Assembly: GCA_934454635.1 (NCBI GenBank)
Contig: CAKSFR010000006.1
Span: 1 to 64,000 of the forward strand
Reading direction: 5' to 3'
Length of the DNA: 64,000 nt
From: an uncultured Ruminiclostridium sp.
GTDB lineage: Bacteria; Bacillota; Clostridia; Oscillospirales; Ruminococcaceae
The notes beneath the pieces are model-generated. The model had not been told where the DNA came from. It searched no databases and saw only the letters and a program-made list of their open reading frames with translations. Positions 1-9,492 of this stretch are shown here, piece by piece (position 1 is the first letter of the stretch; the number at the start of each line of letters is the position of its first letter). The position numbers and the translations under genes are program-made.

Positions 1-229
1 AAATCGAAACCCGAAATCCCGAGAATTGCCTTTTTCCGTGCTGGATTTTTTATAATATGCGCTGTGTAGCCACACAAATTATTTATTAAAGCTTGCTTTC
101 TGCCGCCGTAAGTGATATAATTAAAAAGACGCCGCTGAATAAATCGGCGCGAGTAAAGGACAAATATTCATATTAAACGGGCTTGTTTCATAAAATGTAC
201 AAAACATTTATGAAAGGTCGGTAAATAAT
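1..229. other. Leader region upstream of the amidase gene
   Basis: No gene is visible in the first 229 bases. They hold an AT-rich stretch with a TATAAT-like hexamer at 51-56, the promoter at 93-121, a short CGCCG/CGGCG stem at 131-150, and an imperfect inverted repeat at 187-214 (TTCATAAA...TTTATGAA). The last one ends within the weak ribosome site of the amidase gene, so it could fold over it. Whatever gene lies further left is outside the window. Confidence 0.5.
93..121 (+). promoter_or_regulatory. Sigma-A promoter for the amidase-radA pair
   Basis: TTGCTT at 93-98 and TATAAT at 116-121 are separated by 17 bp. Transcription would begin near 128, leaving a leader of about 100 nt. Confidence 0.6.
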
Positions 230-1006
230 ATGAAGGCTTTGAGAATAATCAGACGGCGCGTTCCGCTTTTTTTGACAATTATCTGTTGCTGCGTAATCGC
301 GGCGGTAGCAGGCGCGGCGGGAAGCGCAGGCAATGCCCGCGAAACTGCCGTAGGCGCTGTACCGAGAAAAATAATCGTGCTTGACGCGGGTCACGGCGGG
401 GCGGACGGAGGCTGCGTAGGAATAAACGGGGCGTATGAAAAGGACATAAACCTCGGTATTGTTCAGTATCTCGGAACGCTGCTGAAATTCAGCGGATACG
501 AGGTCGTCTATACTCGCGACGGCGACGTTTCGATTCACGATAACGGCGTTGAGGGGCTGCGCAATCAGAAAATTTCGGATATGGAAAACCGCCTTGAAAT
601 TGTGAAAAGCTATCCCGACAGCATTTTCATTTCCGTTCACCAGAATCAGTTCGTAAAGCCGGAATATTTCGGCGGACAGATGTTCTATACCACGAATAAC
701 AACGGTAATTTCCGTCTTGCGACTATTATGCAGGGGCTTTTTTCGGAGCTTCAGCCCGGAAATGACCGCGATATAAAGCTTATCGACAACGGACTTTATC
801 TTTTTAAGGACACGCAGCAGCCTGCGCTTCTTATCGAATGCGGATTTCTCTCAAATGCAGAGGACGCCGCGAATTTAAGCAATACCGAATATCAGAAAAA
901 AGTAGCCTTTACGATTTATAAAGGGCTGACGGAATTTCTGAAGGAGTCGGAAACAAAGGAGAATGTACAAAATGGCGAAGCAGAGAGTTTCCTATATATG
1001 CAGTGA
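230..1006 (+). CDS. cwlD: N-acetylmuramoyl-L-alanine amidase, CwlD-like
   Basis: This 258-residue protein is a zinc amidase (Amidase_3 family) that cleaves the amide bond between N-acetylmuramic acid and the peptide stem of peptidoglycan. A basic N-terminus and hydrophobic segment (about residues 10-32) export or anchor it. The catalytic domain follows: LDAGHGG carries the first zinc histidine, YEKD the first glutamate, SVHQN the second histidine and ECGFLSN the catalytic glutamate. Length and layout match CwlD, which makes muramic-delta-lactam in spore cortex, but a general cell-wall role is possible. Its 3' end overlaps radA by 35 bp. Confidence 0.85.
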   Translation: MKALRIIRRRVPLFLTIICCCVIAAVAGAAGSAGNARETAVGAVPRKIIVLDAGHGGADGGCVGINGAYEKDINLGIVQYLGTLLKFSGYEVVYTRDGDVSIHDNGVEGLRNQKISDMENRLEIVKSYPDSIFISVHQNQFVKPEYFGGQMFYTTNNNGNFRLATIMQGLFSELQPGNDRDIKLIDNGLYLFKDTQQPALLIECGFLSNAEDAANLSNTEYQKKVAFTIYKGLTEFLKESETKENVQNGEAESFLYMQ

Positions 1007-2345
1007 GTGCGGACATATTTACCCGAAATGGGTCGGAAGATGCACCGAATGCGGGGAGTGGAACACGGTTTCCGAACAGGTCGAGCTGCCGCGCGCGGCA
1101 GTGAAAAGCGGCAGAACGCTTAAGCCGAAGAGCCTTTCCGAAATAACCGGACAGGAGGACATACGCTGTAAGACCGGCTCTGCGGAGCTGGACAGAGTGC
1201 TGGGCGGCGGACTTGTGGCGGGGTCGCTTGTGCTGCTCAGCGGCGACCCGGGAATAGGAAAATCCACGCTTTTGCTGCAAATCTGCAAATATCTCGACCC
1301 GAACTGCAATATTCTGTACGTTTCGGGAGAAGAGAGCGAAAAGCAGATAAAAATGCGCGCTGACCGTCTGGGCGTTGAGGGCGAAAACCTGTATCTGCTC
1401 TCCGACAACGACTGCGAGGCGATCAACGCGGCGGTTCTCGAAGAAAAGCCCGACGTTGTGATAATCGACTCGATACAGACCATGCAGATAACCGAAATTT
1501 CGTCCGCTCCGGGCAGCGTCACGCAGGTGCGGGAATGCACGTCGCTCTTCCTGCGCACGGCTAAAACCGCGGGAATACCCTTTTTTATTGTCGGACACGT
1601 CAACAAGGACGGCGGAATCGCGGGACCGAAAGTGCTCGAACACATTGTGGACACCGTTTTGTATTTCGAGGGCGACAAACAGCTTTCATATCGGCTTCTG
1701 CGCGCAGTCAAGAACCGTTTTGGCTCTACGAACGAGATAGGCGTATTCCGAATGATAGGCACGGGTCTTGAGGAGGTTCCGAATCCGTCCGAAATGCTGC
1801 TTTCGGGGCGTCCCGAAAACGTCAGCGGCAACAGCGTTCTCTGTACAATGGAGGGAACGCGGCCGCTTCTCGCGGAGGTTCAGGCGCTCGTCACGAAAAC
1901 GGGCTTCGGAACGCCGCGCCGCGCCGCCGAGGGCTTCGATTACAGCAGGCTCTGCCTTATTCTCGCGGTTCTTGAAAAACGGACAGGCTTTCTTTTCGGG
2001 CAGTTTGACGTGTATATAAATGTTACGGGCGGGCTGCGGCTGGACGAGCCTGCCGCAGACGCAGCGGTAGCTCTCGCGCTTTATTCGGGACTTTGCGACC
2101 GTATTCTTCCCGACGGGCTTGCGGTTTTCGGGGAAATCGGGCTTGGCGGAGAGCTTCGCGGCGCGGTTCACGCAGGTGAGCGCATACGCGAATGCCGCCG
2201 AATGGGATTTAAGGCGTGCATTGTTCCCAAAAGCGCGCTCGGCTCGCTCAGTAAGGCGGACTGCGAGGGAATCCGCGTTATCGGCGCGGCAAATCTCAAC
2301 CAGCTTTTCAAGGCTGCCGAAAGCGTGTGCGCCGCCGCGCAGTAA
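972..2345 (+). CDS. radA: DNA repair protein RadA
   Basis: RadA is a RecA-like ATPase that drives branch migration of recombination intermediates. From the start used here it is 457 residues. An N-terminal four-cysteine zinc finger (C10, C13, C24, C27) is followed by Walker A GDPGIGKST near residue 91, the RadA-specific KNRFG motif near 247 and a C-terminal Lon-like domain. An ATG at 963 is also in frame, but the AAAGGAG site at 955-961 would nearly touch it. The ATG at 972 has proper spacing and gives the usual MAKQ... N-terminus. It is translated from inside the end of the amidase gene. Confidence 0.96.
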   Translation: MAKQRVSYICSECGHIYPKWVGRCTECGEWNTVSEQVELPRAAVKSGRTLKPKSLSEITGQEDIRCKTGSAELDRVLGGGLVAGSLVLLSGDPGIGKSTLLLQICKYLDPNCNILYVSGEESEKQIKMRADRLGVEGENLYLLSDNDCEAINAAVLEEKPDVVIIDSIQTMQITEISSAPGSVTQVRECTSLFLRTAKTAGIPFFIVGHVNKDGGIAGPKVLEHIVDTVLYFEGDKQLSYRLLRAVKNRFGSTNEIGVFRMIGTGLEEVPNPSEMLLSGRPENVSGNSVLCTMEGTRPLLAEVQALVTKTGFGTPRRAAEGFDYSRLCLILAVLEKRTGFLFGQFDVYINVTGGLRLDEPAADAAVALALYSGLCDRILPDGLAVFGEIGLGGELRGAVHAGERIRECRRMGFKACIVPKSALGSLSKADCEGIRVIGAANLNQLFKAAESVCAAAQ

Positions 2346-2371
2346 AATCCCGTATTTCCTTTAAAAAGCGA

Positions 2372-2400
2372 TTGACAAATGAAATGGATTATAGTATAAT
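2372..2400 (+). promoter_or_regulatory. Sigma-A promoter for secA, with leader hairpin
   Basis: Consensus TTGACA (2372-2377), a 17-bp spacer and TATAAT (2395-2400). The leader begins with a TTTTGCCG / CGGCAAAA stem (2416-2423 with 2434-2441). The secA ribosome site AAGGAAAGGA follows at 2471-2480. Confidence 0.85.
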
Positions 2401-2490
2401 AAATAAGTGTATAACTTTTGCCGCAGGATAAAACGGCAAAATTTCAGCAAAAAAGACGGGAGACCCCGAAAAGGAAAGGATTAACAGAAC

Positions 2491-5235
2491 ATGGGACTTT
2501 TCAGCAAGCTGTTCGGCAGCTATTCCGAAAAGGAAGTAAAGAGAATAGAGGGCACGAAGCAGGCTGTGCTTAATCTTGAGCCGATGTATCAGGCTATGAC
2601 CGACAAGGAGCTTCAGAATCAGACGAACGTGCTGAAAGAGCGTCTTGCGGGCGGGGAAACCCTTGACGATATTCTGCCGGACGCATTCGCGGTATGCCGC
2701 GAGGCAATGTGGCGCGTTATCGGTATAAAGCCCTATCCGGTTCAGATAATCGGCGGTATCGTTCTTCATCAGGGACGTATCGCGGAAATGAAAACGGGTG
2801 AAGGTAAGACCTACGTTGCGGCGCTTCCCTCATATCTTAACGCACTTACCGGAAAGGGCGTTCACGTTGTAACGGTAAACGACTACCTCGCAAAGCGCGA
2901 CAGCGAGCTTATCGGGCGCGTTCACCGCTTCCTCGGGCTTACTGTCGGACTTATCGTGCACGATAAATCGAACGACCAGCGCCGAAAGGCTTATTCATGC
3001 GATATTACCTACGGTACGAATAATGAATACGGCTTTGACTATCTGCGCGACAATATGTGTATCCGCAAGGCGGAAAAGGTTCAGCGCGAAATGAATTTCG
3101 CGATCGTCGATGAAGTTGACTCCATTTTAATAGATGAGGCGAGAACTCCGCTTATTATTTCGGGACGCGGCGATAAGCCGACCGACCTTTATGAAAGAGC
3201 GGACAAGTTCGCCAAGACCTTAAAGGCTATCAAGGTAGTCGAGGTTGACGCCAAGGAAGAACAGGACGATTACGACGGCGATTACCTTATCGACGAAAAG
3301 GCGAAAACCGCGACGCTGCTTCCGAACGGCGTAAAGAAAGCCGAAAAATACTTCGGCGTCGAAAACCTTATGGATCCCGACAACCTTACGCTTCTTCACC
3401 ATGTAAATCAGGCGATAAAGGCGAACGGCTGTATGCACCTTGACGTTGAATATGTAGTCAAGGACGGCGAAATCGTAATCGTCGACGAATTTACCGGACG
3501 CCTTATGTTCGGTCGTCGCTTCAACGAGGGACTTCATCAGGCTATCGAAGCAAAGGAAGGCGTAAAGGTAAAGCACGAGAGCAAGACCCTCGCAACCATC
3601 ACTTTCCAGAACTTCTTCCGTCTTTATTCAAAGCTTTCGGGCATGACCGGTACGGCTATGACCGAAGAAGCCGAATTTAGAGGAATTTACAACCTCGACG
3701 TTATCGAGATCCCGACAAACAAGCCCGTTATCCGTATAGACCACCACGATCAGGTGTATAAGAACGAGCACGGCAAGTTCACCGCGGCTATCCGTCAGAT
3801 TGAGGAGTGCCACGCAAAGGGTCAGCCCGTTCTTGTCGGAACTATCTCGATCGAGAAATCCGAGTTGCTTTCAAAAATGCTCAAAAAGACAGGCATAAAG
3901 CACGAAGTCCTCAACGCGAAAAATCACGAGCGCGAAGCTGAGATCGTTGCGCAGGCAGGTAAAAAGGGCGCGGTAACTATTGCGACGAACATGGCGGGAC
4001 GCGGTACCGATATTATGCTCGGCGGCAACCCCGAGTACCTCGCTAAGGCGGAAATGCGCAGACAGGGTATTGAGGAAGAGCTTATCCTTGAAGCGACGGG
4101 GTTTGCGGAGACCGACGACGAAACTATTCTCAGCGCAAGAAAGCTCTATTCCGAGCTTAACGATAAGTACAAGAAGCAGATTGCTCCCGAAGCGGAGGAG
4201 GTCCGCGAAGCGGGCGGTCTGTATATCCTCGGCACGGAGCGCCATGAATCCAGACGTATCGACAACCAGTTAAGAGGACGCGCGGGTCGTCAGGGCGACC
4301 CCGGCGAAAGCTGCTTCTTCGTATCGCTCGAGGACGATTTAATGCGTCTGTTCGGCGGCGAAAAGGTTCAGGCGGTCATGGAAACGCTGAAAATCGATGA
4401 GGACGTTCCGATCGAGAACGCTATTCTCACCAAGACTATCGAATCCTCTCAGCGCAAGATCGAGGGCAGAAACTATGCTATTCGTAAGAACGTTCTTGAC
4501 TTCGACGACGTTATGTCGCAGCAGAGAATGACTATCTATTCACAGAGAGCAAAGGTTCTCGACGGCGACGATATAAGCGACAGCATAAAGTCGATGATTA
4601 CCGAGAGCATTCAGGAAAACATTGATATGTACTGCCAGGGCGATATTGCCGAGAACTGGAATATCACGGGTCTGCGCGAGCATTACGCGGGCGTTCTTAC
4701 AACTCCCGATGACCTCGTTTATACAACGGACGAGCTTAACGAGCTGAAAAAATCCGATATAACCGAAATGCTCACCGACCGCGCAATGGCTATCTACGCC
4801 GCTAAGGAGGCTGAATACGGCTCCGAAACAATGCGCGAGCTTGAACGCGTTATCCTCCTCAAGAACGTTGACTCCAAGTGGATGGATCATATCGACGCTA
4901 TGGACGAACTCAAACAGGGCATCTATCTGCGCTCGATGGGTCAGAGAGATCCCGTTGTCGAATACCGTTTTGAGGGCTTTGCAATGTTCGACGAGATGAT
5001 CGCGGCTATCCGCGAGGACACCGTAAGAATGATTCTCACGGTTCGCCTTAACGCACAGCGCCCCACTGCTCCGCAGAGAGTGCGCGTAATGCAGCCCGAA
5101 GCCGAAAACGCAGGCTCAAAAACGACCGTCCGCAAGACCGCAGCCGAAAAGGTCGGCAGAAACGATCCCTGCCCCTGCGGAAGCGGAAAAAAGTATAAGA
5201 AGTGCTGCGGTGCTGACAAAAACGCCGAAGAATAA
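2491..5235 (+). CDS. secA: Preprotein translocase ATPase SecA
   Basis: SecA is the motor that pushes unfolded preproteins through SecYEG at the inner face of the membrane. At 914 residues it has normal length. Walker A (TGEGKT, near residue 102), the [14 protein letters not shown]alker B segment, the NMAGRGTDI helicase motif and the C-terminal zinc-binding [13 protein letters not shown] tail are all present, so it is the canonical housekeeping SecA. It has its own strong promoter, and a GC-rich hairpin follows directly after the stop. Confidence 0.98.
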   Translation: MGLFSKLFGSYSEKEVKRIEGTKQAVLNLEPMYQAMTDKELQNQTNVLKERLAGGETLDDILPDAFAVCREAMWRVIGIKPYPVQIIGGIVLHQGRIAEMKTGEGKTYVAALPSYLNALTGKGVHVVTVNDYLAKRDSELIGRVHRFLGLTVGLIVHDKSNDQRRKAYSCDITYGTNNEYGFDYLRDNMCIRKAEKVQREMNFAIVDEVDSILIDEARTPLIISGRGDKPTDLYERADKFAKTLKAIKVVEVDAKEEQDDYDGDYLIDEKAKTATLLPNGVKKAEKYFGVENLMDPDNLTLLHHVNQAIKANGCMHLDVEYVVKDGEIVIVDEFTGRLMFGRRFNEGLHQAIEAKEGVKVKHESKTLATITFQNFFRLYSKLSGMTGTAMTEEAEFRGIYNLDVIEIPTNKPVIRIDHHDQVYKNEHGKFTAAIRQIEECHAKGQPVLVGTISIEKSELLSKMLKKTGIKHEVLNAKNHEREAEIVAQAGKKGAVTIATNMAGRGTDIMLGGNPEYLAKAEMRRQGIEEELILEATGFAETDDETILSARKLYSELNDKYKKQIAPEAEEVREAGGLYILGTERHESRRIDNQLRGRAGRQGDPGESCFFVSLEDDLMRLFGGEKVQAVMETLKIDEDVPIENAILTKTIESSQRKIEGRNYAIRKNVLDFDDVMSQQRMTIYSQRAKVLDGDDISDSIKSMITESIQENIDMYCQGDIAENWNITGLREHYAGVLTTPDDLVYTTDELNELKKSDITEMLTDRAMAIYAAKEAEYGSETMRELERVILLKNVDSKWMDHIDAMDELKQGIYLRSMGQRDPVVEYRFEGFAMFDEMIAAIREDTVRMILTVRLNAQRPTAPQRVRVMQPEAENAGSKTTVRKTAAEKVGRNDPCPCGSGKKYKKCCGADKNAEE

Positions 5236-5240
5236 TATTT

Positions 5241-5265
5241 GCCCCGCAGAAAATAACTGCGGGGC
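5241..5265 (+). terminator. Hairpin between secA and the epimerase gene
   Basis: A perfect 9-bp stem, GCCCCGCAG / CTGCGGGGC, with a 7-nt loop. There is no T-run after it, so it is more likely a partial terminator or an mRNA processing/stability stem than a full stop. Confidence 0.5.
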
Positions 5266-5290
5266 AGAGTTTCAAAAGAAAGGGAAAAAG

Positions 5291-6454
5291 ATGTTTACCG
5301 AAGAAATAAAAAATGAACTTGAAAACCACATAATTCCGTTTTGGAACAGCCTTGAGGATAAGGAAAACGGCGGCTTCTACGGCTTTATGGATAATAACCT
5401 GAAGCTTGACAAGAACGCCGAAAAGGGCGTTATCCTCCATTCGCGCATACTTTGGTTCTATTCAAACTGTTTCCTCGCGCTGAAAGACGAGGAGTGCCTT
5501 AAAAAAGCTAAGCACTGCTACGATTTTATGGTGAAGAACTGCGTTGACCGCGAAAACGGCGGCGTTTACTGGATGATGAACGCGGACGGAAGCGTTAAGG
5601 ACGACATGAAGCACACATATTGTCAGGCTTTCTTTATCTACGCGCTTTCATCTTACTACGACGCAAGCGGCGACAAGGGCGCGCTCGACCTCGCGCTTGA
5701 AATGTTTGAAACGGTTGAGGAGAAATGCACCGACGACGTTGCATATCTTGAGGCAATGTCCCGCACATGGGGACTTATCGAAAACGACGCGCTTTCCGAA
5801 AACGGACTTATGGCGGACAAGACCATGAACACCACGCTTCACCTGCTCGAAGCATACACCGAGCTTTATCGTGTTTCCAAAAACGAAAAGGTTCTTGCGC
5901 GCCTTAAATTCCAGCTCCGCATATTCCTCGACAAGATATTCTATAAGCCCGAGGACAGACTGCTCGTATTCTTCGACCGCGAGCTTAACGTTATCGGCGA
6001 TATCCATTCCTACGGTCACGATATCGAAGCCACATGGCTGACCGACAGAGCGTGCGAGGTTATCGGCGACCCCGAGCTTACCGCAGAGGTTTCCGCGATG
6101 AACAAGAGGATCGTTGCGAATATCAGAAAGCTGGCGTACAGAAACGGTTCGCTTCTTAATGAGCGTGATAAGACCGAGATAAACACATGGCGTATCTGGT
6201 GGGTTCAGGCGGAGGCGGTTATCGGCTTCTACAACGCGTATCAGAAGTACGGCGACCCCGAATATCGCGAAATTTCCGAAACGATATGGGGATATATCCG
6301 CGACAATATCGTTGATAAGCGTCCGGGCGGCGAATGGTATTCACAGCTTGACGAAAACGGCGTTCCCGCAGATTTCAAGGCGGTCGTTGACCCGTGGAAG
6401 TGCCCTTATCACAACGGAAGAATGTGCATGGAAATCCTTAAGAGAGTAAAATAA
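5291..6454 (+). CDS. N-acylglucosamine/cellobiose 2-epimerase family protein
   Basis: This 387-residue protein belongs to the AGE superfamily of (alpha/alpha)6-barrel epimerases. Length and motifs (ENGGFYGFMD near the N-terminus, RTWG, GHDIEATW, CPYHNGRMCMEI at the end) fit cellobiose 2-epimerase, which converts cellobiose to glucosyl-mannose in cellulose and mannan degraders. GHDIEATW and the C-terminal HNGRMCME carry the histidines expected of the active site. AGE or mannose isomerase activity cannot be excluded. An upstream in-frame codon at 5210 lies inside secA and is unlikely to be the start. The ATG at 5291 has an AAGGGAAAAAG upstream. The stop overlaps the next start by one base (TAATG). 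Confidence 0.8.
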   Translation: MFTEEIKNELENHIIPFWNSLEDKENGGFYGFMDNNLKLDKNAEKGVILHSRILWFYSNCFLALKDEECLKKAKHCYDFMVKNCVDRENGGVYWMMNADGSVKDDMKHTYCQAFFIYALSSYYDASGDKGALDLALEMFETVEEKCTDDVAYLEAMSRTWGLIENDALSENGLMADKTMNTTLHLLEAYTELYRVSKNEKVLARLKFQLRIFLDKIFYKPEDRLLVFFDRELNVIGDIHSYGHDIEATWLTDRACEVIGDPELTAEVSAMNKRIVANIRKLAYRNGSLLNERDKTEINTWRIWWVQAEAVIGFYNAYQKYGDPEYREISETIWGYIRDNIVDKRPGGEWYSQLDENGVPADFKAVVDPWKCPYHNGRMCMEILKRVK

Positions 6455-7431
6455 TGCGAAAAAAATTTTTTGCGGCACTTGCGGCGCTGTTCCTCCTTTC
6501 GGGGTGCGGCAGTCGCGAGGCTGTTGAAGCGGAAATAAAAATACCCATCCTCGAAGAGGGTGCAGCCGAATATCAAACTGCCGAGGTTACGCGCGGCAAT
6601 GTGACCCAGACGGCAAATGTTGCGGGAAAGATAGGCTATATCTACGCGGACGAGCTTATGACTGATTTTTCCGCGAATATTCTGGAGTTCAGCGCAAAGC
6701 GCGGCGATAAGCTGAAAGCGGGCGACGTTATCGCCGTTTTCGATTCGTCGTCGGTCGATTACGACTATTCCTCGGCGAAGATCCTCGCGGACGACGCTTA
6801 TTCAAAATATCTGTCGTCGGGAAGCGAATCGGCGCGGCTGGATTATGAGATCTGTCAGAAAGAACTTGAACTGGTGCAGTACCGCAAGGATCAATACACT
6901 ATCCGCGCGCCCTACGACTGCATTGTTACCTCGACGGCAAGCTTTGAAATAGGTCAGGCGGTGAACGAGGGCGAAAAAATCTGCACGGTCGCGCGCCAAG
7001 GCGAAATATATGTCACCACAGACGAAAGCAAGGACTATTTCCGCACGGGAATGCCTGTTTCGGTCAAGTTCGGGAGCACCGGAGAGTACGCCGCGCACGT
7101 TGTTATGACCCCGACCGGTTCGGGCGGAGCACGCGGCAGCCTTAACTCGCAGGTAGTTATCGCTTTTGACGATGGCGAGCTTGACCGCGCGCTCAGCGAC
7201 GTGGATAACCTGCTTTCGGCAGGCTGGGCGACGATAATCGTTGCGACTGCGGAGAAATACAACGTTCTCACACTTCCCGAATATGCCGTAAAGAGCTTTT
7301 CCGGTTCGGATTACTGCTCGCTTATAGACAATGGCGAGCGCGTGCGCGTTCCCGTGGAGCTTGACGGCGTTTACGGAGGAACGGCAGTGATACGGACGGG
7401 CGTTTCCGAGGGCGACATTGTAGCGTATTGA
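6454..7431 (+). CDS. HlyD-like efflux adaptor lipoprotein
   Basis: A 325-residue membrane-fusion/adaptor protein. A type II signal peptide with lipobox LLSGC predicts lipid attachment at Cys18. A barrel-sandwich (lipoyl-like) half, a short helical hairpin around residues 110-145, the second half (IRAPYDCIVTS) and beta-barrel regions follow. In the family such proteins link ABC exporters of the MacB type to their substrates. No MacB partner lies beside it. The next genes are full ABC exporters behind their own terminator and promoter. It is translationally coupled to the epimerase gene. The substrate is unknown. Confidence 0.75.
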   Translation: MRKKFFAALAALFLLSGCGSREAVEAEIKIPILEEGAAEYQTAEVTRGNVTQTANVAGKIGYIYADELMTDFSANILEFSAKRGDKLKAGDVIAVFDSSSVDYDYSSAKILADDAYSKYLSSGSESARLDYEICQKELELVQYRKDQYTIRAPYDCIVTSTASFEIGQAVNEGEKICTVARQGEIYVTTDESKDYFRTGMPVSVKFGSTGEYAAHVVMTPTGSGGARGSLNSQVVIAFDDGELDRALSDVDNLLSAGWATIIVATAEKYNVLTLPEYAVKSFSGSDYCSLIDNGERVRVPVELDGVYGGTAVIRTGVSEGDIVAY

Positions 7432-7460
7432 CGCCAATAAATATTAAAATAAGAAAATGT

Positions 7461-7489
7461 CTGTTTTAAATAAAAACAGGCGTTTTTTT
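7461..7489 (+). terminator. Rho-independent terminator after the adaptor gene
   Basis: Stem CTGTTTT / AAAACAG with a short AT loop, followed by GCGTTTTTTT. It ends right before the next promoter. Confidence 0.75.
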
Positions 7490-7490
7490 A

Positions 7491-7519
7491 TTGACAAATT
7501 ATGGTAAATGGTATATAAT
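7491..7519 (+). promoter_or_regulatory. Sigma-A promoter for the ABC exporter pair
   Basis: TTGACA 7491-7496, 17-bp spacer, TATAAT 7514-7519. The leader contains a CTGCC/GGGCAG stem just upstream of the ribosome site at 7576-7581. Confidence 0.85.
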
Positions 7520-7587
7520 TGATTTTACCTTTCGGTTCGCATGGTTTTCTGCCTGTACGTTGCGGGCAGCAAAAAAAGGAGAAGAAA

Positions 7588-9492
7588 TTGAAAAAAACAA
7601 AAACAAAAAAGAAACAAAAGCTGACCGATTTTGACCCTATCGAAAAACAGAACAGCTACGTCGCACATGAATACGGCGTTATCAGCAACTGCCGCTATTT
7701 GCTTGGGAAAATGGCGGAATACAGCCGCGGGAGCGTCGCAAGACTGATCGCCTGCGGATTTACGAGCGCGTCAATGGGATATATCTGGAGCTTTATCGGA
7801 AAGCTGGTCGTCGACATGATCGAACGTCAGACTGCCGACGGACAAGGCGACATTATCCCGCTGCTCATTCTGGTGGCGATAACCACAGTAATCACATTTT
7901 TTGCCATGTGGGCGAATACATGGCTGACCAACAAGCTGAATCTGGACTTCATCTATGTGCGGCTCATGCTTTGCAGAGAACGCATAAAAAAAGTTCTGTC
8001 GATGGACTATGAACAGCTTGAAAACCCCGAAATGCTCGACCGTCACCACCGCGCAAAGCGTGCGACAAGCGGAGACTGGATAGGCGTTCAGGGACTTATG
8101 CAGCAGATGGGGCTTGCTGCCGCGATGATAATTTCGCTGATTGCGGCGCTGGCGATAATCTCAACGCTCAATATCTGGCTTGTGCTTATTCTTGTTGCAC
8201 TTTCGGCGGTGCAGTTCCTCTACTTCGACCACATTAGAAAGCTCGACAAAAAGGTGATGTGGGACGCTATGGCGGGACACTGGAGAAAGCTCGACTATGT
8301 TTCGAGCATTACGGGCGATTTTTCATTCGCAAAGGATATCCGCCTTTACAGCATGAAGAATTTTCTTGCGCAGAAGCACCACGAAGTGAACGAAATCGAG
8401 CTTGCGCACTGGAAAGCTTCGCGCAACTACTGGATACGCAATTCGATATTCGGACACGGAATTTCTCTGATACGTTCGGCGGCTATCTACGGCTGGATAA
8501 TTGTGGATTTTCTTAACGGAAACATTTCTATCGGCGACTGCACGCTCTATATCGCCAGCGCGTTCCAGTTCGCGAACTCCGCGCAGAACTTTTTACAGAG
8601 CGTTTCGGGTATCCGCGAACGCAGCACCCAGACGGACGATTTCCGCGATTTCATGGACGCTCGGGTGACGAAAAACGCTGAAAATCCGAAGCCGATACCC
8701 GAAACAGACCGCTATGTATTTGAATTTAAAAATGTTTCGTTCCGCTATCCCTCGCAGGAAAACTATGCGCTGAAAAACCTGAATCTGACGCTTGAGGCAG
8801 GGCAGCGGCTTGCGGTAGTAGGGCTTAACGGCGCGGGAAAAACTACGTTTATAAAGCTGCTTCTGCGGCTTTACGACGTAACGGAGGGCGTTATAACGCT
8901 CAACGGCACGGATATACGCGAATTTGACCGCGTGAAATACTATGAGCTTTTCGCGCCCGCTTTTCAGGAAACCGAAATTCTCGCTTTTCCTATGGATGAG
9001 AACGTTTCAATGAAAGAGCCGGAAAATACCGACGCCGAGCGCGCCGAAAAAATGCTTCGCGCTGCGGGCTTGGGCGATAAGCTGGACAAGCTTCCGAACG
9101 GCTCGAAAACCGAGCTGCTGAAGGTCCTTTACGACGACGGGATAGACCTTTCGGGCGGTGAAAAACAGAAACTCGCACTTGCGAGAGCGCTTTACAAGAA
9201 CGCGCCGATAGTGGTTCTCGACGAGCCTACGGCGGCGCTCGACGCAATCGCCGAATATCAGCTTTATCAGAATTTCAACGATATGATAGGCGAAAAAACC
9301 GCAGTATACATATCGCACCGTCTTTCCTCGACCCGCTTCTGCGACATTATCGCAATGTTCAAGGACGGCGAAATGGTCGAATACGGAACGCACGAGGAGC
9401 TTCTCGCGAAAAACGGCGCATACGCGGAAATGTTCCGCGTTCAGGCTCAGTACTACGTTGAAAACGGAGAGGGGGCTGAAGTAAATGCGTAA
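7588..9492 (+). CDS. ABC exporter, fused permease and ATPase (first half)
   Basis: A 634-residue type IV (exporter) ABC protein: a Lys-rich N-terminus, a six-helix membrane domain, then a nucleotide-binding domain. Walker A GLNGAGKTT is near residue 412, signature LSGGEKQK near 521, Walker B IVVLDEPT near 542 and the switch histidine in SHRLSS near 576. I chose a TTG start because AAGGAG sits 6 bases upstream; the frame is open further upstream but without a ribosome site. It overlaps the next gene by 8 bp, so the two probably form a heterodimer. The substrate is unknown. Confidence 0.85.
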   Translation: MKKTKTKKKQKLTDFDPIEKQNSYVAHEYGVISNCRYLLGKMAEYSRGSVARLIACGFTSASMGYIWSFIGKLVVDMIERQTADGQGDIIPLLILVAITTVITFFAMWANTWLTNKLNLDFIYVRLMLCRERIKKVLSMDYEQLENPEMLDRHHRAKRATSGDWIGVQGLMQQMGLAAAMIISLIAALAIISTLNIWLVLILVALSAVQFLYFDHIRKLDKKVMWDAMAGHWRKLDYVSSITGDFSFAKDIRLYSMKNFLAQKHHEVNEIELAHWKASRNYWIRNSIFGHGISLIRSAAIYGWIIVDFLNGNISIGDCTLYIASAFQFANSAQNFLQSVSGIRERSTQTDDFRDFMDARVTKNAENPKPIPETDRYVFEFKNVSFRYPSQENYALKNLNLTLEAGQRLAVVGLNGAGKTTFIKLLLRLYDVTEGVITLNGTDIREFDRVKYYELFAPAFQETEILAFPMDENVSMKEPENTDAERAEKMLRAAGLGDKLDKLPNGSKTELLKVLYDDGIDLSGGEKQKLALARALYKNAPIVVLDEPTAALDAIAEYQLYQNFNDMIGEKTAVYISHRLSSTRFCDIIAMFKDGEMVEYGTHEELLAKNGAYAEMFRVQAQYYVENGEGAEVNA